The position numbers and the translations under genes are program-made. Source: Billgrantia ethanolica (GTDB taxonomy: Bacteria; Pseudomonadota; Gammaproteobacteria; Pseudomonadales; Halomonadaceae). From it: 64,000 bases of DNA. This document shows, piece by piece, positions 34,783-43,574 of the stretch. A model generated the notes under the pieces. It had not been told where the DNA came from, made no database searches, and saw only the letters and a list, made by a program, of their open reading frames with translations. The stretch spans positions 372,001-436,000 of the forward strand of contig NZ_JABFTX010000001.1 in the NCBI RefSeq assembly GCF_021404305.1, in the 5' to 3' direction. Each line of letters begins with the position of its first letter. The stretch's first letter is position 1.

Positions 34783-35786
34783 TCGCTCTCCCTGACCAGA
34801 TTGACGAAGATCTCCTCGAGCGAACTCTGTCGCGTATGCAGGTCCTTCACCCGGATGCCCGTTGCCTCTAGGTCGGCCAGCAGCCCGGCGATGCCGGTGC
34901 CCTCGTCCTGGCGGCTGACGTCATAGGTGTAGACCAGCGCATGTCCCTCGTCGGCCAACACGAGATCGTGGCCGCTCAGGGCGGCAGGCAGGGCTTCGAG
35001 CGGTACCGCGAGGTGCAGGGTCAGCTCCTTGCGCCCCAGTTGTCGCATCAGGGCGACCTTCTCTTCTACCAGCACCAGTTCGCCGCGACGGATGACGCCG
35101 ATGCGGTCGGCCATTTCCTCTGCTTCCTCGATGTAGTGGGTAGTGAGAATGATGGTCACGCCCTGGTCGCGCAGGCCGCGCACCACTTCCCACATTTCCC
35201 GGCGAAGCTCCACGTCGACACCGGCCGTGGGCTCGTCGAGGAACAGCACCTGCGGGTTGTGCGACAGCGCCTTGGCGATCAGCACTCGCCGCTTCATGCC
35301 GCCGGAGAGCTCCAGCAGGCGGTTGTCGCGCTTGTCCCACAGGGTCAGGGCGCGCAGCACGTTCTCGATATGTGCGGGGTCCTTGGGCTTGCCGAACAGT
35401 CCGCGGCTGAAGCTGACCGTGTCCCATACCGTGGTGAATGCCTCGTTGGTCAGCTCCTGGGGCACCAGGCCGATGCGCTCGCGGGCTTCTCGGTAGTGGG
35501 CCACGTTGTCGAAGCCATCGACCCGGACGCTGCCGCTGCTGGCATTGACCAGCCCACAGATCACGCTGATCAGCGTGGTCTTGCCGGCTCCGTTGGGGCC
35601 GAGCAGGGCGAAGATCTCGCCGCGGCGGATGGTCAGGTTCACCTCCTTGAGTGCCTGGAAACCGCCGCCATAGATCTTGGAGAGCTGTTCGACCAGTATC
35701 ATCGGCGTGCCGGCCTCGCCGCCGTCGCCGGCAGCGGAGCCTGGCTCCGGCATTCTGATTCGCGAAGGGTTGGCTGAGAGAGTCAT
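34779..35786 (-). CDS. ABC transporter ATP-binding protein (YadG-like)
   Basis: A 335-residue ATPase. Walker [18 protein letters not shown], signature [17 protein letters not shown], Walker [14 protein letters not shown] and switch region [19 protein letters not shown] are complete. The C-terminal extra domain ending [18 protein letters not shown] is that of the drug/glycan exporter subgroup. A poorly conserved N-terminal extension of about 28 residues precedes [25 protein letters not shown] before ATG 35786 supports the longer form. Operon with the permease. Confidence 0.87.
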   Translation of the reverse strand: MTLSANPSRIRMPEPGSAAGDGGEAGTPMILVEQLSKIYGGGFQALKEVNLTIRRGEIFALLGPNGAGKTTLISVICGLVNASSGSVRVDGFDNVAHYREARERIGLVPQELTNEAFTTVWDTVSFSRGLFGKPKDPAHIENVLRALTLWDKRDNRLLELSGGMKRRVLIAKALSHNPQVLFLDEPTAGVDVELRREMWEVVRGLRDQGVTIILTTHYIEEAEEMADRIGVIRRGELVLVEEKVALMRQLGRKELTLHLAVPLEALPAALSGHDLVLADEGHALVYTYDVSRQDEGTGIAGLLADLEATGIRVKDLHTRQSSLEEIFVNLVRESE

Positions 35787-35867
35787 GCGACGTCCCTGTT
35801 GGCGAAAGATCGAATCGACATGGCTCTATCCTAGCGCGAGAGGCCGCTCGACACAGAGGGCCAAATG

Positions 35868-35905
35868 AGAAAAGCCGCCGTGCGGTTCAAGGCACGAGCG
35901 GCTTC
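35868..35905 (-). terminator. Terminator after ppiC
   Basis: On the minus strand AGCCGC...GCACGGCGGCT forms a stem followed by TTTTCTC, just beyond the ppiC stop at 35956. Confidence 0.7.
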
Positions 35906-35955
35906 TCCTGGCGGGCGGCGTCATGCTGCCGCCAAAAACCGGCTATGGCTGGTTT

Positions 35956-36234
35956 TCAGCTACGGCTGGTGATCTCCAGCAAATGATAGCCGAACTGGGT
36001 CTTCACCGGCCCATGTACCTTGTTCAGCTCACCGGAAAACACCACCTCGTCGAATTCGCGCACCATCTGGCCGGGGCCGAAGCTGCCCAGGTCGCCGCCG
36101 CGGGCTCCAGAGGGGCAGGTGGAGTGCTCGCGCGCCACCTCGGCAAAGTCGCGACCGCCTTCGATCTCGGCCTTGAGCGCCTCGCACTTCTCTTCGCTGT
36201 TCACCAGAATGTGTCGCGCAGTTGCCTTGGCCAT
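35956..36234 (-). CDS. ppiC: Parvulin-type peptidyl-prolyl isomerase PpiC
   Basis: A 92-residue single-domain parvulin. The motif sequence ATARHILVNSEEKCEALKAEIEGG, DFAEVAREHSTCPSGARGGDLGSFGPGQM and VKTQFGYHLLEI covers the catalytic site in full. It has no signal peptide, so it acts in the cytosol, as E. coli PpiC does (93 residues). A strong terminator follows. ACAGGAGTACCAC before ATG. Confidence 0.92.
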   Translation of the reverse strand: MAKATARHILVNSEEKCEALKAEIEGGRDFAEVAREHSTCPSGARGGDLGSFGPGQMVREFDEVVFSGELNKVHGPVKTQFGYHLLEITSRS

Positions 36235-36334
36235 GTGGTACTCCTGTCGTGAGATGATGTCGTGAGAGGCTGTAATGAGAGCCCGTCTTGGGATAAAGCG
36301 CGCAGCATAGCATGCACACGCGCGCTGCCGAAGG

Positions 36335-36622
36335 TCATCCCTCGTAGGCGGCCAACTCGACCTGAGCCGCCGAGTCGCGCAACGGCACCAGGGCCTGATA
36401 TTCGGGGGAGGCGTACCACTGCTCCACGGCCTTGCGGTCGGGAAAACGCAGCATCACGATGTTAGGATGCCCCGGCTCTCCTGCCAGCATGGCCGTACGT
36501 TGCCCTCGCATGATCACCTCGCCGCCCCAGGGAGCGATGGTTTCGGGTACGCGTTCGACGTACTCCATCCACCGCTCGGGGTCATGTACCGTGACTTGTC
36601 CGACCACGTAGGCACTGCCCAT
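36335..36622 (-). CDS. DUF1330 family protein
   Basis: A 95-residue dimeric alpha/beta-barrel-type protein. The pattern YVVGQVTVHDPERWMEYVERVPETI, GEVIMRGQRTAMLAG, NIVMLRFPDRKAVEQWYASPEYQAL is diagnostic of DUF1330. Function unknown. AACAGGAGG before ATG 36622. Its start lies 17 nt from the end of the upstream small membrane protein, so it may be last in a GST-SDR-membrane-protein operon. Confidence 0.85.
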   Translation of the reverse strand: MGSAYVVGQVTVHDPERWMEYVERVPETIAPWGGEVIMRGQRTAMLAGEPGHPNIVMLRFPDRKAVEQWYASPEYQALVPLRDSAAQVELAAYEG

Positions 36623-36639
36623 GAGTGTCCTCCTGTTGG

Positions 36640-36960
36640 TTATCCGCCCACGCCAAACCTTAGCCGCAGATTCTGCAGGCCGTCGAGTTCCATGCGCACC
36701 TCGTCGGAGAAGATGGGGTGACCATGCAGGCGCACGGTAACCGTGGCGTCGGCGCCGCGATAGCTGACCTCTGCACGGATGGTGGCCTCGGTACTGAGCG
36801 GTGCCAGCGGTGCATATTCGACGCGCTGGACTTCCAGGGCGGTGAGGCCGCGTGCCTCGAGCTGCTCATCGATGGCCTGTCTGACGACGTGGCCGTAGTA
36901 GAAGTAGAGGCCGCCATAGGCGAGTGCGGCCAGAAAGATCAGTGAAATGAGTCGGCCCAA
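36640..36960 (-). CDS. Small membrane-anchored protein, TTG start
   Basis: A 106-residue protein with one N-terminal helix (LISLIFLAALAYGGLYFYYG) and a soluble beta-rich remainder (TALEVQRVEYAPLAPLSTEATIRAEVSYRGADATVTVRL). No family was recognised. The start is TTG 36960, placed 3 nt after the SDR stop codon, with AAAGGAG from the SDR's last codons as ribosome site. An in-frame extension upstream through the SDR gene exists but is antiphase to a real gene and not credible. Confidence 0.6.
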   Translation of the reverse strand: MGRLISLIFLAALAYGGLYFYYGHVVRQAIDEQLEARGLTALEVQRVEYAPLAPLSTEATIRAEVSYRGADATVTVRLHGHPIFSDEVRMELDGLQNLRLRFGVGG

Positions 36961-36962
36961 GT

Positions 36963-37853
36963 TCAGTCTCCTTTGCGTTCGTCGCGTGTCGATGCCAGCA
37001 GTACCCGGTCCATCCCCCGGGTGGTGAGCAGACGCTTTAGCACGCCGAAGAGGTGGGTCGGAAGCGTGACATGATAACGCGCCTTCGGCCGGCGGCTCTC
37101 CAGCGCGTGGATCAGCTTGTCGACCACGGCGTCCGGGCTCAGAGTGAAGGCACCACCCGAGGAGGCGCCTCTTCCTGCCAGCCGGGCCTCGACGACACGG
37201 TAAGTGTCGCGATGGTAGCTGCGCTGGGCATCGATGTGCTCGAGAAAGGCGTGATAGGCGTTCTCGCGGAAGCGGCTGGCAATCGGACCGGGTTCGATCA
37301 GGCTGACGTGGATGCCGCTGCCGTACAACTCCTGACGCAACGTATCGGTGAGTCCTTCCAGAGCGAACTTGGAGCACACGTAGGCCCCGCGATACGGCAA
37401 GGCGGCGAAACCGAGCACCGAGCTGTTCTGCACGATCCGGCCGAAGCCCTGTTCGCGCATGACGGGAACGATCCGGATGGTCAGCTCATGGGTGCCGAGC
37501 AGGTTGACTTCCAACTGAGTACGCAGCACTTCGCGGGAGAGGTCCTCGACGGCCCCCGGCTGGCCGTAGGCGGCATTGTTGAACAGCGCGTCGAGCCGGC
37601 CGCCGGTGTGCGCCAGCAGCTGCTCCACGCAGGCGGCAATGGAGTCGCTCGAGACCAGCTCCAGGGGCAGCGCCTCGAGCCCTTCATTGCGCAGGCGCGT
37701 CAGGTCTTCCTCGCGGCGGGCGGTGGCGAACACGCGCCAGCCCCGCTTGGCCAAGGCATGGGCGGCGGCATGGCCGATCCCGCTGGAGCATCCTGTTACC
37801 AGTACGCTGCGCTGAGTCGCATCGTGCCGTATCGTCGTGGTATCGCGGCTCAT
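36963..37853 (-). CDS. Short-chain dehydrogenase/reductase
   Basis: A 296-residue classical SDR: nucleotide loop VTGCSSGIGHAAAHALAKRG, NNAAYGQPG strand, catalytic Ser in VQNSSVLGF and YxxxK in YVCSKFALEGLTD. The long C-terminal end (VTLPTHLFGVLKRLLTTRGMDRVLLAST) is typical of the retinol-dehydrogenase-like and DltE-like group. The reaction is NAD(P)-linked alcohol/carbonyl exchange; the substrate is unknown. ATGA overlap with the upstream GST gene. Confidence 0.87.
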   Translation of the reverse strand: MSRDTTTIRHDATQRSVLVTGCSSGIGHAAAHALAKRGWRVFATARREEDLTRLRNEGLEALPLELVSSDSIAACVEQLLAHTGGRLDALFNNAAYGQPGAVEDLSREVLRTQLEVNLLGTHELTIRIVPVMREQGFGRIVQNSSVLGFAALPYRGAYVCSKFALEGLTDTLRQELYGSGIHVSLIEPGPIASRFRENAYHAFLEHIDAQRSYHRDTYRVVEARLAGRGASSGGAFTLSPDAVVDKLIHALESRRPKARYHVTLPTHLFGVLKRLLTTRGMDRVLLASTRDERKGD

Positions 37854-38482
37854 GGCAGAGGGATCTCGTTGACCTTGTGCGGTATCTGGTAGCCGCGCTG
37901 CACCGCCGGGCGGGCGGCGATCTCCAGGTACCAGCGCTTCACGTTGGGGAAGTCGTCAAGACTGATACGCTGCCACTCGTAGCGCGATACCCAGGGCCAG
38001 CAGGCGATGTCGGCAATGGTGTACTCATCGCCGGCCAGGTAGGCGTTGTCGGCCAGGCGCGCGTCCAGCACGCCGTAGAGGCGCACGGCCTCGGCGTGGA
38101 AGCGCTCTTCGGCATAGGGGGCCTTGCCCGCGTTGAACTGCAGGAAGTGGTGGGCCTGCCCCAGCATGGGGCCCAGGCCGCCCATCTGCCACATCAGCCA
38201 CTCCAAGGTGCGGTAGCGTTTTTCAGGCTCGCTGGGCAGGAATCGGCCCGCCTTCTCAGCCAGATAGATCAGGATTGCGCCCGACTCCATCAAGGCCGTG
38301 CCGGTTTCGGCATCGCGAATGGCTGGAATCTTGTTGTTCGGGCTCACCTCGAGGAAGGCCGGCTCGAATTGCTCGCCCTTGGTAATGTCTACGGCGTGGG
38401 TGCGGTAGGGCAGGCCGAGCTCTTCGAGCAGAATGGAAACCTTGCGGCCATTGGGGGTGGTCCAGGTCCAGAAATCGATCAT
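37850..38482 (-). CDS. Glutathione S-transferase, Nu-class (YfcG/YghU-like)
   Basis: A 210-residue GST. The start MIDFWTWTTPNGRKVSILLEELG is the YfcG/YghU signature, with TPNG rather than a classic catalytic Tyr/Cys. Then PNNKIPAIRDAETGTALMESGAILIYLAEKAG and the helical half ending ARPAVQRGYQIP. Such enzymes use two glutathiones and show disulfide-bond reductase activity. First gene of the 38.5-36.3 kb minus-strand cluster. Confidence 0.87.
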   Translation of the reverse strand: MIDFWTWTTPNGRKVSILLEELGLPYRTHAVDITKGEQFEPAFLEVSPNNKIPAIRDAETGTALMESGAILIYLAEKAGRFLPSEPEKRYRTLEWLMWQMGGLGPMLGQAHHFLQFNAGKAPYAEERFHAEAVRLYGVLDARLADNAYLAGDEYTIADIACWPWVSRYEWQRISLDDFPNVKRWYLEIAARPAVQRGYQIPHKVNEIPLP

Positions 38483-38793
38483 CGTGTAGTCCTTGTCAAC
38501 GGGAACGGGATGCGCAACGTCAGACCCGCAGGGTTGTCGGAGACCTTACCATCTCGTCACGCAGTGGCGGAACGGCCAGCCGCATTGCCGGCGCGGTCGG
38601 GTTCGTGGTGGCTCGATGCCGGCTATGCTGAACGACATGCCGGCTCGATGAATCGCGTGACTCGGTCCGGGGGGGCAGTGTGCCACCCACGGGGACCGGC
38701 GCTTCTGCACGAGGCTTGTCAGTCAGGCGAGTCCCCGGGAGAATGGCCGCGACGCGGTTGCCAATGCTTGCACAAGCACGTCAAGGGGGAGAC
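38483..38793. other. Intergenic region between GST and secreted protein genes
   Basis: A 311-nt divergent intergenic region. No ORF with a credible start and ribosome site was seen. ATGCCGGCT occurs twice (near 38609 and 38637). It must carry the promoters of both flanking genes; I could not place them. Confidence 0.5.
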
Positions 38794-39324
38794 ATGAGGG
38801 TGAGAGCGACGCTGTGGTCATGGCTGGCGACAGCGATGCTGTCGGCCATGGCAGGGGTGGTCCAGGCCCAGGATGAAGTCGAGACCGTCGGCATGATGAC
38901 GGGGCAACTGGATGGGCAGGAGCGCGAATGGTTCATTCTCAGCCAGGGGCTGGATTCCAACGCCACCTTCACCGAATTGGGCGATACGGTTGTGATCGAT
39001 CTGGTCGGCTTCACCGCACCGGACAGCTGGCGTGTGCGTGATTCCCTCTCGCTCAGTATCACCCTGGAGAAGGGTGAAATCGCCAAGTTCGACCTGTTGC
39101 ACCCCATCGGCGCTAGCGTGATGCCGCCGGTGTTCACTTCCGACAACGCTGAGATTCGCCTGGCATTGGATACCTTCGAGGTGGAAGGCAGCAAGGCCCA
39201 TGTGGCGGGCAGAGTGGAGGGCGTGCTGGCCCTGCAGCAGGCGCTGGGCGAAGAGGCGAGCCTGGAAGAGGGCATCGACATCGCGGTGGAGTTCGATGCC
39301 AGCGCATCCCGCATCGAATATTGA
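38794..39324 (+). CDS. Exported protein of unknown function
   Basis: A 176-residue secreted protein. The signal peptide (MRVRATLWSWLATAMLSAMAGVVQAQD) is clear. The mature part is beta-rich and acidic, with no cysteine and no recognised family: MMTGQLDGQEREWFILSQG, LGDTVVIDLVGFTAPDSWR, SLSLSITLEKGEIAKFDLL. The end DIAVEFDASASRIEY could be a last strand. AAGGGGGA precedes ATG 38794. Its 3' end overlaps the next gene by 29 nt. Confidence 0.65.
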   Translation: MRVRATLWSWLATAMLSAMAGVVQAQDEVETVGMMTGQLDGQEREWFILSQGLDSNATFTELGDTVVIDLVGFTAPDSWRVRDSLSLSITLEKGEIAKFDLLHPIGASVMPPVFTSDNAEIRLALDTFEVEGSKAHVAGRVEGVLALQQALGEEASLEEGIDIAVEFDASASRIEY

Positions 39325-40507
39325 GTCGCATTTTTCTCGCCTCACCGCGCTGCTTGCCGAGTGGCAAGCGGTTTGGCGTCCGCTCCCGTTCACTCAGCGT
39401 CGCACCACCTGGTGCGACCGTTATCCGCAACTGACCGAAACGCTGCTGGGGCTCAGCGACGCCCAGCTCGCTCCCCTGCAGGCCGATCCCTGGCACGACT
39501 CTCCGCTAGCGGACTGGCTGCCGGTCGCCGAGCTGGCCGGGCTGGTCGAGCTCGCGCCGCTGGCCATCAAGGGCGAGCCGCTGCCGGCGGCCTGGAGCGA
39601 GCATGTCGGTGGACGCAAGTGGCAGCAGATCGAGGCCTTCGTCCAGCACCTGGACGTGGCACCCGGTGAGCGCCTGCTGGAGTGGTGCGCCGGCAAGGGG
39701 CATCTATCTCGCGCCCTGGCCAGACAGCATGAGCAGGAGGTCAGCTCCCTGGAATGGCAGGCCAGCCTGTGCGAGGAAGGCCGACGGCTGGCCGCGGCGC
39801 AGCAGGCAGCGGTTCGGCTGTACCGCCAGGACGTGCTGGCCGACGAGGTGGCGGATTTTCTCTCTGCCGATACACATGTCGTTGCGCTGCACGCCTGCGG
39901 CGATCTGCATCTCGGGTTGCTCGAGCGCGTCGTGGCATCGGGCTGTGCCGTGACCCTGGCGCCATGCTGCTATCACCGCACGCAAGCGGCGGACTATCGC
40001 CCCGTATCGCAGCTCGGACAGACGTTATGTCACAGCCACTCGCTGCATCTGGAGCGTGCCGATCTGGCGCTGGCGGTACAGGAAACCGTTACGGCGCCAC
40101 AGGGGGTGCGTAGACATCGTGAGCGGGCCAATGCCTGGCGGCTGGGCTTCGATGAGTTGCAGCGAGAGCTGCGTGGCGTAGATACCTACCTCCCCGTGCC
40201 CAGTCTGGCCTATGGCCAGATGCCAGGCAGCTTCGATGCCTTCTGTCACTGGGCGGCCCAGCGCAAGGGGCTGGCGCTCGAGGGCGGGCTCGACTATCGG
40301 CGATACGAGTCCGCGGGCTGGCAGCGGCTGGCGGAAGTGAGTCGGCTGGAGCTGGTGCGCCATCTTTTTCGGCGTCCGCTGGAGACGTGGCTGGCCTTGG
40401 ATCGCGTGCGGCGGCTCGAAGAAGCCGGCTTCAGGGTGGAAATCGGCACTTTCTGTGCGCATCGTTTGACCCCGCGCAACCTATGCATTCGCGCCAGGAC
40501 GTCATAA
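39296..40507 (+). CDS. SAM-dependent methyltransferase (Methyltransf_32-like)
   Basis: A 403-residue protein. The central Rossmann motifs are GERLLEWCAGKGHLSRALA (SAM loop), LYRQDVLADEVADFLSADTHVVALHACGDLHLGLL and a conserved VTLAPCCYHRTQA, the PCCYH signature of this group. Homologues are thought to modify RNA, but the target is not established. The start ATG 39296 with GGTGGAG upstream lies inside the previous gene; a later weak start is possible. It may be coupled to the upstream secreted-protein gene by overlap only. Confidence 0.75.
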   Translation: MPAHPASNIESHFSRLTALLAEWQAVWRPLPFTQRRTTWCDRYPQLTETLLGLSDAQLAPLQADPWHDSPLADWLPVAELAGLVELAPLAIKGEPLPAAWSEHVGGRKWQQIEAFVQHLDVAPGERLLEWCAGKGHLSRALARQHEQEVSSLEWQASLCEEGRRLAAAQQAAVRLYRQDVLADEVADFLSADTHVVALHACGDLHLGLLERVVASGCAVTLAPCCYHRTQAADYRPVSQLGQTLCHSHSLHLERADLALAVQETVTAPQGVRRHRERANAWRLGFDELQRELRGVDTYLPVPSLAYGQMPGSFDAFCHWAAQRKGLALEGGLDYRRYESAGWQRLAEVSRLELVRHLFRRPLETWLALDRVRRLEEAGFRVEIGTFCAHRLTPRNLCIRARTS

Positions 40508-40633
40508 TCTCAAAGTATTGGCAGTCTCATGCCTTTAGCTCAGGCGTAAACTGCCGAAATAACGATATGACCATTATTATAACGACGCCTGCTCATACCC
40601 GAGACAGGACGTCGATACGCAAGGGGCTAGCCG

Positions 40634-42265
40634 TTGACCAGTGACGATCACGCTTCGTTCTTCGAGCAGCTGTTCAATACCAATCCGGCCATCAAGCTGC
40701 TGATCGACCCCAGAGATGGGCGGATCGTCGACGCCAATGCTTCCGCCGTGCGCTTCTACGGCTATCCCGCCGACGTGCTGAAGCAGTTGAGGATCACCGA
40801 CATCAACTGCCTCGAGCCGGCGGAGGTGCTCGTCAACATGGCCAAGGCGGAAGCCTGCCAGCAGCTGTTCTTCGAGTTCAAGCATCGCCTGGCCAGCGGC
40901 GATGTGCGCGACGTGCACGTCTACTCGGGGCCGGTCTGTCTGGAGGGGCGTGAATATCTTCACTCGATCATCATCGACGTCACCGACGAGAAGCGCTACA
41001 ACGCTCAGTTGGAGACCTATAACGACCTGTTCCACAATCTGCCCGTTGGGGTCTATCGCAATACCGCCGAACCGGAAAGCCGCTTCACTGCGGCCAACCC
41101 CGCGATGCTGAGGATCTTCGAGGCCGAATCCTTGGAGGCGCTGTTGAGCGTACGGCCCTCATCGATGTATGAGAGCGTCGACGAGCTCAAGTCCTTCATT
41201 GCCGATCTGGAGCGCGACGGGGTCGTGAGCCGCCGTCCACTGCGACTGCGTACCTTGAAGGGAGCCCTCATCTATACCGAGGTCACTGCACTGCGTCAGG
41301 TCGCGGAAGATGGCAGCATCGACTTCAGCGGCATCGTCGAGGATGTGACGGCTCGCCATGCCGCCGAGATTAAACGGGACCGGCTGACCCACCTGATGGA
41401 TGCGTCTCCCGACATCGTCTCGATTGCCGATGGCCAGGGTCGTGTGGTCTATCTCAACAAGGCCGGGCGCGACCTGCTCGGCACGCTGCCCGACAAGCTC
41501 GCCGATGCGTTGGTCAGCGCGCATCCGCCATGGGTGTGCCGTCTCATCGAGGAAGAAGGCATACCTTGCGCCATGGAGCGCGGCTACTGGTATGCGGAGA
41601 CCGCCGTGCTGGGGCGTGACGGTGAAATACCGGTTTCCCAGCTGATCGTGACGCGGCGCGGCGAAAACGGCGAAATCGACAGTGTTGCCACCATCATGCG
41701 CGATATCAGCCAAGCCAAGCAGCACCAGGCGGAGCTCGAGTATCACGCCGGTCACGACCCACTTACCGGCGCGGTCAACCGTAACCGCTTCCTCGACCTG
41801 CTGGTCCGCGAGCGCAAGAGAGCGCGTCGCAGCGGCGAGCCGTTGAGCCTGATCATGTTCGATCTGGATCACTTCAAGCGCATCAACGACACCTTCGGCC
41901 ACAGTGTGGGCGACATGGTATTGAAGAAGCTGGTGCTTACCTGCCGTGGGCTGCTGCGCGAGGTGGACGTGCTGGCGCGCTGGGGCGGCGAGGAGTTCAT
42001 GCTGCTGTTGCCGGCCACGCCGCTGTTGGGGGCGGTTAACCTTGCCGAGCGGCTGCGTCAGGCCATTGCCGAGGAGCCGTTTCCGCCGGTGCCGATCCTT
42101 ACCAGCAGCTTCGGTGTCGCCGAACTGGGGCCAGAGGAGGCGGAGGCACAGTGCTACAAGCGCCTCGATAAGGCTCTCTACCGTGCCAAGGCGAATGGCC
42201 GCAACCGCGTCTGCGTGGCCGAGCCGGAAGCACTCAGCGGTTCACTTCCAGATGAATCTCGATAG
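40634..42265 (+). CDS. Diguanylate cyclase with three PAS domains
   Basis: A soluble 543-residue sensor enzyme: PAS domains at about 6-118, 126-242 and 250-362, then a GGDEF domain with ARWGGEEF (451-455) and an inhibitory RxxD as REVD (442-445). It has DPLTGAVNRNRF and FDLDHFKRIND. It should make c-di-GMP in response to a ligand, redox state or light bound by the PAS domains; no flavin or haem residues are evident by eye. The start is TTG 40634 with AAGGGG seven bases upstream. Its 3' end overlaps the convergent protease gene by 32 nt. Confidence 0.87.
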   Translation: MTSDDHASFFEQLFNTNPAIKLLIDPRDGRIVDANASAVRFYGYPADVLKQLRITDINCLEPAEVLVNMAKAEACQQLFFEFKHRLASGDVRDVHVYSGPVCLEGREYLHSIIIDVTDEKRYNAQLETYNDLFHNLPVGVYRNTAEPESRFTAANPAMLRIFEAESLEALLSVRPSSMYESVDELKSFIADLERDGVVSRRPLRLRTLKGALIYTEVTALRQVAEDGSIDFSGIVEDVTARHAAEIKRDRLTHLMDASPDIVSIADGQGRVVYLNKAGRDLLGTLPDKLADALVSAHPPWVCRLIEEEGIPCAMERGYWYAETAVLGRDGEIPVSQLIVTRRGENGEIDSVATIMRDISQAKQHQAELEYHAGHDPLTGAVNRNRFLDLLVRERKRARRSGEPLSLIMFDLDHFKRINDTFGHSVGDMVLKKLVLTCRGLLREVDVLARWGGEEFMLLLPATPLLGAVNLAERLRQAIAEEPFPPVPILTSSFGVAELGPEEAEAQCYKRLDKALYRAKANGRNRVCVAEPEALSGSLPDESR

Positions 42266-43355
42266 TGCGAAGCACACGCTGCCGATCGATCCAGCCGCTT
42301 ACCCGCCCATCCTGCATAACTGGAATCTGATTCAGCCCGTGCTCGTTGAGCAACTGGAGAACCTCGTCGGCTTTGGCGCCGGGTGAAACGTGATGCAGCT
42401 TGTGCAGCGGCGTCATGATGTCGGCAACCCTGGTCTTGGCCCACTGGGCGTGCTCCACATGTCGCGCATCGCTGAGTGATACCAGCCCTTGCACATCGGC
42501 GATATCGGTACCCACCAGGAAGGCACGGCGGCCGGAAGGCAATACGTCTTCATGCAGCCACGCCCCAACGGAGCGATGTGGATCGACCAGCGGAATCTCT
42601 GCTTCGGCCAGGTCACGGGCGCGCACCCCGGCGAGCCGCTCCCTCAGCAGGTGCATGCGCCCCTGTGCCTGGGTCATGTTGAGCAGGAACCAGGCGATCA
42701 GCATGATCCACAGACCGCCCACCAGATTGCCGGCCACCAGGCTCCAGATGGCCAGGCCGAACAGGCCGTAGGCGACCAGCTTGCCGCTGGCAAAGGCGGT
42801 TGCATTGGCCTTCTTGGCGTCGTCAGTCACTTTCCAGACCAGCGCTCGCAGCACGCGACCACCGTCGAGGGGAAAGCCGGGGATGAGGTTGAAGAGCGCC
42901 ACCAGAAGATTGATGGTTGCCAGCCAGTTCAGCGCAACGGTAACCGGCGCGTACCAGGCGGTCGTCATGATGGCAAGCACAGCGAATATCGCCGCCAGAG
43001 CGAAGCTGACGATCGGTCCGGCAATGGCGATGGCGAACTCATCGTTTGCCTTATCGGGGTCGCGGGCCATCTGGGCCACGCCGCCGAAGATGAACAACGT
43101 GATGGCTGTGACGGGCACACCGCGGCGGATGGCCACCAGGCTGTGCCCAAGCTCATGGGCCAGTATCGAGGAGAAGAAGAGCAGGGCGGTTACCAGGGCG
43201 GTGAGCACTGCCGTGGACATGCTCCAGTCAGGATACTGATGACTGAAGCCCGCAGTCATGGTCGTCAGCAGCAGGGCAAAGATGATCAGCCAACTGATAT
43301 GGACTTCCAGGCGAATACCGCGGAAATGACCTATGACCAGCACTGACTTGAACAT
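42234..43355 (-). CDS. Site-2-type metalloprotease with CBS domains
   Basis: A 373-residue polytopic membrane protease of the M50 family. The zinc site HELGHSLVA is in a membrane helix at about 66-74 and the second motif is NLIPGFPLDGGRVL. After six helices, two CBS-type repeats occupy the C-terminal third (RVADIMTPLHKLHHVSP and VLQLLNEHGLNQIPVM). CBS regions sense adenine nucleotides in relatives. It may process a membrane regulator; the substrate is unknown. GGAGG precedes ATG 43355. Confidence 0.9.
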   Translation of the reverse strand: MFKSVLVIGHFRGIRLEVHISWLIIFALLLTTMTAGFSHQYPDWSMSTAVLTALVTALLFFSSILAHELGHSLVAIRRGVPVTAITLFIFGGVAQMARDPDKANDEFAIAIAGPIVSFALAAIFAVLAIMTTAWYAPVTVALNWLATINLLVALFNLIPGFPLDGGRVLRALVWKVTDDAKKANATAFASGKLVAYGLFGLAIWSLVAGNLVGGLWIMLIAWFLLNMTQAQGRMHLLRERLAGVRARDLAEAEIPLVDPHRSVGAWLHEDVLPSGRRAFLVGTDIADVQGLVSLSDARHVEHAQWAKTRVADIMTPLHKLHHVSPGAKADEVLQLLNEHGLNQIPVMQDGRVSGWIDRQRVLRTIEIHLEVNR

Positions 43356-43574
43356 CTGCGGCCTCCTCGCTCTGATTTGACTCAGTTTGACGGCATTGTC
43401 TGATAAAAGCCAAGCCGTTCGATCGGCCTGAACGTTTCCCTTTTCAGCGACAGGTCAGGCACCTATCTTGAGCAGTGGGGTGTCCAGGGAGAGAGGGTGA
43501 TGAATGGCAACGGACCGCAAAGGTGGCGGTAACTGGCCCAGTACCGCTGTCGGTGCTGCTGAGAGCTTCCTGAG

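Noticed and set aside
36961-37377. Upstream extension of the 106-residue membrane protein
   Set aside because: It runs in another frame through the SDR gene; the TTG at 36960 with its ribosome site explains the real product.
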